Positions 16,952 to 23,440 of a stretch of 23,440 nt of DNA are shown here, piece by piece (the first letter of the stretch is position 1; each line of letters begins with the position of its first letter). A model generated the notes under the pieces. It saw nothing but the letters and a program-made list of their open reading frames with translations, did no database searches and was not told the DNA's origin. The stretch covers positions 1 to 23,440 of the forward strand of contig CAJJYX010000025.1 of assembly GCA_905197435.1 (NCBI GenBank), given 5' to 3'. This DNA is from an uncultured Bacteroides sp. (GTDB lineage: Bacteria; Bacteroidota; Bacteroidia; Bacteroidales; Bacteroidaceae). A program made the position numbers and the translations under genes.

Positions 16952-18085
16952 ATGAAAAAATATCATTTGCTTTTTCTTTTTGCCGCTTTCATAGCCGTAA
17001 CGTCTTCTGCCCAGAAGCTGGACAATCTGGTGGAACTGAAGCAGAAGTCGGAAAACCCACTGTTTCATCACCTGGACAAAGCCCCGCGTACACCTGCCTT
17101 CGAATGCGAAGGCTATTGGGTCTGGGGCAGTTCGGTCGTGAAAGGAGATGACGGCAAGTACCATATGTTCGTTTCCCGCTTTCCCAAGAGCCTGCCGTTC
17201 CATCCGGGATGGATGGTAGCCTCGGAGATTGTACACGCCGTGTCCGAGGTGCCGCAAGGACCTTACCGCTTCAGCGAAGTGGCCCTTCCTGCCCGTGGTG
17301 CGCAATACTGGGACGGACGCTCCACACACAATCCGCGCATCTTGAAGCAGAACGGGAAATACTACCTTATCTATATGGGGTCTACCCACCCCTTTGCCGA
17401 CCCAACTTACGAGCAACTTACCCTGGAAAGTCCCTGGTGTACCGTTGCCCGTGCCAACAAACGTGTGGGGCTGGCCGTTGCCGACTCGCCCTACGGTCCG
17501 TGGAAACGCTTGGACGAGCCCATCTTGAAGACCAAGCCCAATACTTTCTACAGCTTTCTGACCTCAAACCCCTCGCCCATTATTCAAGAAGACGGTTCGG
17601 TGATGATGATATTCAAGGGACGCCATTACACGGACGGTTACCGGCACTCGACCATGAGCCTCGGAATGGCTTATGCACCCGGCATAGAAGGGCCTTATCG
17701 GGTTCTGAACAATGACCGCCCTATCTTTGAAGTAGACGGCCAGGGCGAAGCGGAGGACCCCTTCCTTTGGAAAGATGCAAACGGCTATCACGCCATCTTC
17801 AAAGACCATGTAGCCAAGTTCACCGGAGAACGGGGCGGAGGCGTCATGGCACACTCCAAAGACGGCATCCAATGGACTGTGGACAAAGACCCGAAAGCCT
17901 ACTCACTCACCGTGGAGTGGGAAGACGGCAGCGTGGAGAAACAAGGACAACTGGAACGTCCCTTCATCCTCTTTGAGGACGGAAAGCCCACCTACATCTT
18001 CTTCGCCACCATGGACGGGCCCGGAGGATTCGAAAATGCATCCCGCTCTTGGAATATGGTGATTCCCATCAAAGACAAAAAATAA
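16952..18085 (+). CDS. Secreted five-bladed beta-propeller glycoside hydrolase-like protein (GH43/GH117 type)
   Basis: This 377-residue protein has a signal peptide ending SSA at about residue 20, so it is periplasmic or secreted. The mature part has the repeated beta-strand pattern of five-bladed propeller glycosidases: WGSSVVKGDDGKYHMFVSRF (about 54-73), HNPRILKQNGKYYLIYMG, SPYGPWKRL, NPSPIIQEDGSVMMIFKG, and GEAEDPFLWKDANGYHAIFKDH at about 264-285, with acidic residues placed as in clan GH-F-like enzymes. The catalytic residues and family cannot be fixed by eye; GH43, GH117 or an unclassified propeller family are all possible. It follows susD in the same direction, so it probably belongs to the locus. 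A glycosidase of this fold is not an obvious need for chondroitin breakdown, where PL8, GH88 and sulfatases suffice. Confidence 0.75.
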   Translation: MKKYHLLFLFAAFIAVTSSAQKLDNLVELKQKSENPLFHHLDKAPRTPAFECEGYWVWGSSVVKGDDGKYHMFVSRFPKSLPFHPGWMVASEIVHAVSEVPQGPYRFSEVALPARGAQYWDGRSTHNPRILKQNGKYYLIYMGSTHPFADPTYEQLTLESPWCTVARANKRVGLAVADSPYGPWKRLDEPILKTKPNTFYSFLTSNPSPIIQEDGSVMMIFKGRHYTDGYRHSTMSLGMAYAPGIEGPYRVLNNDRPIFEVDGQGEAEDPFLWKDANGYHAIFKDHVAKFTGERGGGVMAHSKDGIQWTVDKDPKAYSLTVEWEDGSVEKQGQLERPFILFEDGKPTYIFFATMDGPGGFENASRSWNMVIPIKDKK

Positions 18086-18092
18086 AAATGTG

Positions 18093-18100
18093 TATCTTTG
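18093..18100 (+). promoter_or_regulatory. Bacteroides -7 promoter element immediately before the dihydrouridine synthase gene
   Basis: TATCTTTG matches TAnnTTTG and ends five bases before the ATG at 18106. Transcription would start at or within a few bases of the start codon, suggesting a leaderless or near-leaderless mRNA independent of the sugar locus. Confidence 0.55.
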
Positions 18101-18105
18101 CAGCC

Positions 18106-19059
18106 ATGAACGAGAACATATTACCCATCCATTTCGCTCCGCTGCAAGGCTATACCGATGCTGTCTACCGGCGGGCGCATGCACGCATATTCGGCGGCAT
18201 AGAGACTTACTATTCTCCTTTCGTACGCATGGAGCATGGAGAAATCCGACGGAAAGACACACGGGACATTGAACCGGACAATAACCCGGGACTGCACCTC
18301 ATTCCCCAGCTCATTGCTCCGAATACGGATAAGTTGGAACACATTATATCCCTTTTCATCGAAAAAGGATACTGGGAAGCGGACATCAACCTGGGCTGTC
18401 CTTTTCCTATGCTGGCCCGGCGCCACAATGGCTCGGGCATGCTCCCCTATCCCGAAGAAGTGAAAGCGTTACTCTCCGAAGCCATTGCCCGGCATCCCGA
18501 CATCCGTTTCTCTGTGAAACTGCGCCTGGGTTGGGAGCAGGCGGAAGAATGCCTTGCCCTGCTACCGCTATTCAATGAACTTCCCCTCACACACATCATC
18601 CTGCACCCGCGTCTGGGCAAGCAGCAGTACAAAGGAGAAGTGGACTTGGAGGGATTTGAAGCTTTCTACAGAGAGTGTACCCATCCCCTGCTCTATAATG
18701 GAGACTTGCATACCGTGGAAGATATCCGCTCCATCACCGCACGATTTCCCCGATTGGCAGGCATCGTCATCGGCCGCGGACTGCTGGCCAATCCTGCCCT
18801 GGCACTGGAATACAAGCAAGGAGCCCCGATTTCTTCCGATGAAATGGCGAAAAAAGTAGGGCAACTACACACCGAAGTATACAACGCTTATCAAGAGCAG
18901 TTGCAAGGAGGAGACCTGCAACTGCTGATGAAGATGAAAAGTTTTTGGGAATATCTGCTGCCGGAGGGAGACCGGAAAGCTAAGAAAGCTATCCATAAAA
19001 CGACGAAACTGAGTCATTATGAAACGGCAGTGAGTCGTTTACTCAGTAATATGAAGTAG
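18106..19059 (+). CDS. tRNA-dihydrouridine synthase family protein
   Basis: This 317-residue cytoplasmic flavoenzyme family reduces specific uridines in the tRNA D-loop to dihydrouridine. The N-terminus IHFAPLQGYTDAVYRR is the usual FMN-barrel opening. The catalytic Cys98 lies in INLGCPFP, Lys138 in SVKLRLG and His167 in ILHPRLG, positions matching DusC-type enzymes; the phosphate-binding IGRGLLANPAL follows near residue 225. The C-terminal helical domain ends at the stop at 19059. A longer reading frame exists from 18049, but that start overlaps the hydrolase gene and precedes the promoter element, so ATG 18106 (MNENILPIHF) is preferred. It is a housekeeping gene embedded between the two arms of the sugar locus; no functional link is implied. 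The substrate uridine is not predictable here. Confidence 0.88.
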   Translation: MNENILPIHFAPLQGYTDAVYRRAHARIFGGIETYYSPFVRMEHGEIRRKDTRDIEPDNNPGLHLIPQLIAPNTDKLEHIISLFIEKGYWEADINLGCPFPMLARRHNGSGMLPYPEEVKALLSEAIARHPDIRFSVKLRLGWEQAEECLALLPLFNELPLTHIILHPRLGKQQYKGEVDLEGFEAFYRECTHPLLYNGDLHTVEDIRSITARFPRLAGIVIGRGLLANPALALEYKQGAPISSDEMAKKVGQLHTEVYNAYQEQLQGGDLQLLMKMKSFWEYLLPEGDRKAKKAIHKTTKLSHYETAVSRLLSNMK

Positions 19060-19070
19060 CTATATTCAAA

Positions 19071-19097
19071 GGAGTGTTTTGCTATTCAAAATACACC
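19071..19097. terminator. Candidate bidirectional terminator between convergent genes
   Basis: Bases 19071-19081 pair with 19087-19097 (one mismatch, one G-T pair, five-base loop) in the 55-base gap between the convergent dihydrouridine synthase and sulfatase genes. The stem is AT-rich inside, so the call is weak. Confidence 0.35.
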
Positions 19098-19114
19098 TGA
19101 CTAAAAGAACTAAG

Positions 19115-20470
19115 CTACATATCCGGTATCAAGTGTACTTCAGGACGTATTTGCGCTACATGATGCAATTTCATCCATTCGTTCAGATAGGCACGATGTT
19201 GCAAGAGGACTTCCTGATACTTTTTCTCTATGGCTAAATTCCGCATTTCTCCACGGTCCTTATCCATGTCATAGAGTTGTTCGCGATAAAGTCCTTTGTC
19301 ATACAACACATATTTGTAACGGGAAGTACGCAAAGCCCAACCACGGGCCACACCTTTATCAAAAGTGGTTTCGGTTACCACATAGGGTTGATGCGTTTGT
19401 TTCGGATCGGCATTCTCAACAAGGGATTTAAAAGATACACCATGTAAACCCTCAGGCAAGGGGACACCTGCCCAATCGCATACAGAAGCAAAGAAATCTA
19501 CACCTCCATTAATCAGTTGAGGCATTTCTTTACCTGCGTTCTTCTTTCCGGGAAGGGTTACTATCAGAGGGATGTTCACCACTTCTTCATAGAGAGCGGA
19601 TTTCTGATTCCAATGATGTGCTCCTACACCGTCACCGTGGTCGCTTGTGAAAATAACAACTGTATTTTTCCACAGATTCTGCTTGTCAATGGCATCTACT
19701 ATCTTGCCAATTTCAGCATCCACCTTCTCTACCAGACGGAAATAGAGGCTGCGATAACGGCGCCAGTCATCAGGAGAATAATGACGTGTAGGATAAGCCG
19801 GATAATTTGAAGCCTGCTCATAGTCTATCACGTCAGCATCATACGGGTTTCGGGCAAAGTTCTGAGGCAACCCGGGCCATTCATCTTGAGAGAGTTCGGG
19901 CAGATTGCCGAATGGCAGATTCTGACTGCGCGCATACTCACAGATATTATGGGGGTTATCAAATCCCACTACAAGAAAGAAAGGTTTGGAGTGTTTCTGT
20001 TCGAGGAAAGCGACGGAAGCCTCAGCCAACCCGTTATCGTCATGCGGATGAATGACGGAAAAGCCGAACTCTTTATCAGGCATGGAGGGGGTATGTACAT
20101 GCCACTTCCCGGCATAGATGCAATCATATCCGGCACGCTGCACCAACCATCCCAAACTGGTAGTACGCAATGAGTCTGCCATAGGCACATTGTTCCGGGA
20201 AAGGCCTATCTCATGGGAGGTGTGTCCTGTAAACATGGATGCCCTGGAAGGGCCACTCAAGGGAGCAGAACAGTAAGCATTTCTAAACAGAACTCCTGAC
20301 TGCGCCAAACGATCCAGATTGGGGGTATGCAAATCCGTATTCCCCACGCAACTCATGGCAGAGGCTGTCTGCTGGTCGGTTACGATATAAATGATATTCG
20401 GCAAATCTTTTGCCCCTGACAGAGAAGGGGCAAAAGCAGTTGCGCACAACATGATATTCTTCAATTCCAT
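19115..20470 (-). CDS. S1-family sulfatase, second enzyme of the locus
   Basis: This 451-residue formylglycine-dependent sulfatase has a weak signal peptide (cleavage near Gly19-Ala20). The maturation motif is LSGPSR with Ser72 as formylglycine precursor, Ser-type, like the other sulfatase. Metal and catalytic residues are visible as Asp32-Gln33, Lys122/His124 in GKWHVH, Asp277-His278 in TSDHGD, and Lys290. It follows the PL8 lyase by 29 bases on the same strand, so they form one operon that converges on the dihydrouridine synthase. Its sequence differs strongly from the first sulfatase (DQQ in place of DDL, DHGD in place of DNGP), indicating a different subfamily. A GalNAc-4-O-sulfatase or uronate-2-O-sulfatase role on chondroitin/dermatan products is plausible from pairing with the lyase, but is inference. 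Length is normal to slightly short. Confidence 0.87.
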   Translation of the reverse strand: MELKNIMLCATAFAPSLSGAKDLPNIIYIVTDQQTASAMSCVGNTDLHTPNLDRLAQSGVLFRNAYCSAPLSGPSRASMFTGHTSHEIGLSRNNVPMADSLRTTSLGWLVQRAGYDCIYAGKWHVHTPSMPDKEFGFSVIHPHDDNGLAEASVAFLEQKHSKPFFLVVGFDNPHNICEYARSQNLPFGNLPELSQDEWPGLPQNFARNPYDADVIDYEQASNYPAYPTRHYSPDDWRRYRSLYFRLVEKVDAEIGKIVDAIDKQNLWKNTVVIFTSDHGDGVGAHHWNQKSALYEEVVNIPLIVTLPGKKNAGKEMPQLINGGVDFFASVCDWAGVPLPEGLHGVSFKSLVENADPKQTHQPYVVTETTFDKGVARGWALRTSRYKYVLYDKGLYREQLYDMDKDRGEMRNLAIEKKYQEVLLQHRAYLNEWMKLHHVAQIRPEVHLIPDM

Positions 20471-20499
20471 TATAACAAAATTTCGCCAGATTAAGGTTA

Positions 20500-23440
20500 T
20501 TACTTACGCAGCTCCACGTCAAAACTTGCAGCATCCCGGCAAGTAAAGCGCAACACTGTCTGATTCTTATCGGCCGACAGCACCTTGCAATAGGGCGTCT
20601 CGGCAACCTGCCACTGTCCCTTCAAAGTAACGGTTACGGGAATTTCCTGGCTCTCATTGCCAGTCCACGGACGTGAATAGATACTGCGCTCAATGCGTTT
20701 CCCGTCTTTGTCAAACGCCTCATCACTCGGACCACGGTACAAAGCCAAGTCGGGTTGGGAAACAGTCAGCAGGAGCTTGTCCTTATACTCTCGAATCATG
20801 ACAAGGCACGATGTATCGGCTTTCTGCAACAACCCGCCATTGGGAAGTGCCTGCGGAGTTTCAAACAAGACGTAAGAAGTAAGACCGTCTGTCAGAGAAC
20901 GCACAATATGGGCGTTGCGGTCTTGCTGGAGAATCTTGTAAGTAGGCTTCTTGGCAAATGCCTTCAAAGTGGCGGCATCCGTATGGGGCAGTACGGCATA
21001 CTCGTATGAAGCGCCCTTGGGGGCTTTGCCATGCTGCAGTGTCAAGGACACCCAGTCACCGGAAGTAGGCTTGGTGCTGCGCTCACCCACGGTCACTTGC
21101 GGGAAGTTCTTTTCGTACCGGGCACCAGAGCGGGAGGCTTTGGCAATGTAATAGCCCACACCATTGGGGTCGATATAGGTTTGCCCGTCACTTTGATAGG
21201 CCTCCCAGTACCGGCGGGTTTCGGGAGTGATGGCGGCAAGCTGGAACACGGTGGTTTCCGTAGGATATTCCGTATTCAAGTTTTCGATGTCCGTACCAAG
21301 GCATACAATAGTGCCATCGAAGAAGTGGAAAGACTTGCGGGCACGGTGGGAACCGTTATACTTGTCATGTTCATGTAGCACCATACCGAAATTACCGTTC
21401 AAATGTGCCTGGGACAAACCACCGGCAAAAGCCTCGTCGGAATAGAGCATCTCCTCCATACCGGAGAATACATCGACATTCAAGACCCGGGCACGCAACT
21501 GGTCGAAAGGCAGGTGGATGCTCGTGACACCCGGAATACGATTCCAGTCGAAGCCGGCTTCCTGCCAGCCACTGGTGGCAAAAGTAACCATCTCATCGGG
21601 TTTTCCGGTAAGAATCTGCATACTGCCATGCGCCAGATAACGGCCATAGAAGTTGGCGGGAAGATAGTGCTCGGCAGCCCAGAGGTAACGGGAATGTCCA
21701 CGTACTACGGCAGCCCAGTTGTCGCGGCGCTGTACGGACACGCAGCCATAGCCCAAAGCCAGATTACCTTGCGGGTCGGGTTCGGGACGGAAACCTTGGT
21801 CTTCGAGCAGCTTCTTCATTTCCAGTTCGTGGCGGGTGGAAGCCTTCGGCAGATAATCAGGCGCATTCTTGTCCGGAGTTTCCGCATGGGCAACCAGGCG
21901 CAGATAGGCAGCTGCCATTTCGGAATCATATTTCTGCTTGCCATCCGGCGTACCGGCAATGGCCATCATGGCATATTGGATAGGTATCAGACTTCCTCCA
22001 CCATTGGGGTGGCGTCCGGACATGGAAAGTGACCATTGCTTCAAGTTGCAATAAAAACGCATGGTGAGAAGCACCTTCTTTACAGTCTCGTGTGCCTGCT
22101 CGGACAGACGGAACTCGGTGCCGCTCAGCAGGTAAATCATATTGGTGGCACCATCCAAGCCGCCCACAGCATATGCCGGGTAATTGTTGCAATGGTGGAA
22201 GCAAGCACCATCCGACTTGAAAGAACCGGTCAACCCCGGAGCAGGAAGGCAGCCTTTGTTCAGCCAACGGGAGAAGGAGCGCAGGTATTGCAGTTTCTCC
22301 GGCGTATCTTCCATAATAAGAATGCTTGCCACACGGCCTTGCAGCTTGGTGTTAAAAGTATCTATGTCAATGCCGTTGACGGTGGGTTCGGGATACACCT
22401 CGTTGGTGATGGCATACCAGTTCAGCGTGCGTTCCGCCTCTTCCAGCTTGCCCGCCTCACGCAATACATCTTTCATCAAGAAATAAGCCACGAAAAGGCC
22501 GCGCATACTATATCCGTAATGATGGATATTCCCCCAACAACTGCCGTAGGCAATACCCTGGTCGGTGGCGTTATCGTACATAGCGATGAATTTCTGCTTC
22601 AGTTCATGTTTCAATGTCGCATCCTGCGTATTGTTGTAGGCAATGGCAATGCGCTTCATCAGATTGAAGTAGTCGCTTATCTCTATCCCCAGCTTGGAGA
22701 ACATGTCCTTGTCCCAATCAGGTATCATACGTTCGTAAGCCTCAGATTGGCGTACGAAATAGATGGGACGTCCCGCTACCTTTCCATTCTTATAAGTAAT
22801 CCGGTAAAAATCATACTTCTCACGGATAGCCTGCATCTCCTTATCCGAAAGTACGGAGGGCGTATAGAGCATGTCGCGGAAGCGCTTCTCCATAACCCGT
22901 ATATCCTGCTTCTGAGCCTCGGTCAGGGCAGTCAGGGCAATATCCGGTTTCCACAAGGAATGTTCGTAGATAACCAGCCAGTGGTTGGTGGTTCCTTTAT
23001 TTACGAACGGCACCTGCACGTCGGGAGTCTGCTGGCGGGCATCTACCTTGCTGGCGGTAATCAGATGGTCGAAAAAAAGCTTTCCCTTTACGTCGGGGGC
23101 AACGACACGGATTTCATTCATCCCTTCTTCCGGAATACCCTGCATGTCGCGTTCATAGCATACCCATGCTCCGCGCCAACCGGTGAAGTTGATGCCGATT
23201 TACCGTCTTTCAAGAACTCGAACTGGATCTGCTTGTCCTGAGCCTGCTCGTTGTACACCCATACGATGAATGCTGAAAGATAGGTGTCTCTCCCTGTCGG
23301 GTCCTTCTTTTCAAACTTCAAATCTTTCTTGATAGACAACGCGGCACCCGGCTCGAAAGTCCAGCTCAAGCTGTGGTCGCCGTCCCTATAATGTTCGTCG
23401 CTAATGCCCACCTGCGAACCAGCTGCCGTAGTGACAAACG
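20500..23440 (-). pseudogene. PL8 chondroitin sulfate ABC lyase, frameshifted and cut by the window end
   Basis: The main frame (codons from about 23195 down to 20500) gives the alpha/alpha-toroid and beta-sandwich domains of a PL8 lyase, which cleaves chondroitin/dermatan sulfate or hyaluronan by beta-elimination. Numbered from the first Met of this frame (23145), His318 ([10 protein letters not shown]), Tyr325, Arg378 (SMSGRHP) and Glu492 (AAEHY) have exactly the spacing of the tetrad His454, Tyr461, Arg514, Glu628 that I recall for Bacteroides chondroitinase ABC. About 136 residues should therefore precede that Met. They are found in another frame: residues such as [20 protein letters not shown] run from the window end to about 23200, then that frame stops at 23118. 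[15 protein letters not shown] in the main frame joins them. A single missing base near 23195 explains the split, either a real mutation or a sequencing error. The N-terminus and promoter lie outside the window. Confidence 0.88.
23191..23200 (-). other. Frameshift site in the PL8 lyase
   Basis: On the minus strand the bases GGTAAATCGGCATCAACTTC read G-K-S in the N-terminal frame, then need one extra base to continue as N-F-T-G-W. Restoring a third G at the GG (plus-strand CC, 23195-23196) would give G-K-S-G-I-N-F-T-G-W, a natural join. The change fits a one-base deletion in a short G run. Confidence 0.75.

Noticed and set aside
18049..18105. Upstream in-frame start for the dihydrouridine synthase
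   Set aside because: It overlaps the hydrolase gene, adds a non-conserved charged tail, and lies before the best promoter element.
22036..23241. A 401-codon plus-strand open frame opposite the PL8 lyase
   Set aside because: It lies antisense to a strongly conserved enzyme, has no recognisable domain, and its composition looks like complement of coding sequence.
23118..23411. A separate 97-residue protein
   Set aside because: Its sequence is the N-terminal part of the PL8 lyase in the shifted frame; the last residues after the shift are nonsense.
1..23440. Insertion sequences, integrases, tRNA or rRNA genes
   Set aside because: No transposase-like protein, paired terminal repeats, or cloverleaf/rRNA-like sequence was recognised by reading; a dedicated RNA search was not possible.

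Overview
The window looks like a gut Bacteroides (or close relative) chromosome segment. The evidence is the gene content (a hybrid two-component system, SusC/SusD pair, Ser-type sulfatases, Bacteroides-type RND efflux) and repeated matches to the Bacteroides -7 promoter element TAnnTTTG upstream of genes, with few clear Shine-Dalgarno sites. Species cannot be fixed from the sequence alone.

Layout. (1) 1-3922, plus strand: the C-terminal half of an RND/HAE1 inner-membrane efflux pump, its TolC-type outer-membrane lipoprotein, and a stand-alone LpxA-like acyltransferase. They are separated by two heptad-repeat, hairpin-forming intergenic segments and closed by a strong 16-bp terminator stem. 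(2) 4040-4200, minus: a decayed, frameshifted fragment of a thioredoxin-like (WCxxC) gene. (3) 4298-6108, minus: a translationally overlapping pair, a NahK-like sugar kinase followed by a CBM9-like protein. (4) 6298-18085, plus: a polysaccharide utilisation locus with a 1356-residue hybrid two-component sensor/regulator (GTG start), an S1 sulfatase lipoprotein, SusC, SusD, and a secreted five-bladed beta-propeller hydrolase behind an internal hairpin. (5) 18106-19059, plus: a tRNA-dihydrouridine synthase, a housekeeping gene embedded in the locus. (6) 19115-23440, minus: a second S1 sulfatase and a PL8 chondroitin sulfate ABC lyase. The lyase keeps its whole catalytic tetrad but is split by a one-base frameshift near 23195 and runs off the window end.

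How it fits together. PL8 lyase plus two sulfatases plus SusC/SusD plus hybrid regulator is the signature of a chondroitin/dermatan sulfate (possibly hyaluronan) utilisation locus. The lyase would cut the polymer to unsaturated disaccharides, SusC/SusD would import oligosaccharides, and the sulfatases would remove 6-O/4-O sulfates. The hybrid regulator would sense the disaccharide in the periplasm and activate the sulfatase and SusC promoters. The divergent NahK-like kinase could phosphorylate released GalNAc, an inference from homology and position. No GH88 unsaturated glucuronyl hydrolase and no surface-glycan-binding lipoprotein next to SusD are present in the window.

The most interesting leads are the beta-propeller hydrolase of unknown specificity inside a chondroitin locus, the kinase/CBM9 pair beside the regulator, the LpxA paralog with a changed active-site-region residue next to an efflux pump, clustered GTAC motifs upstream of the structural genes, and the lyase frameshift.
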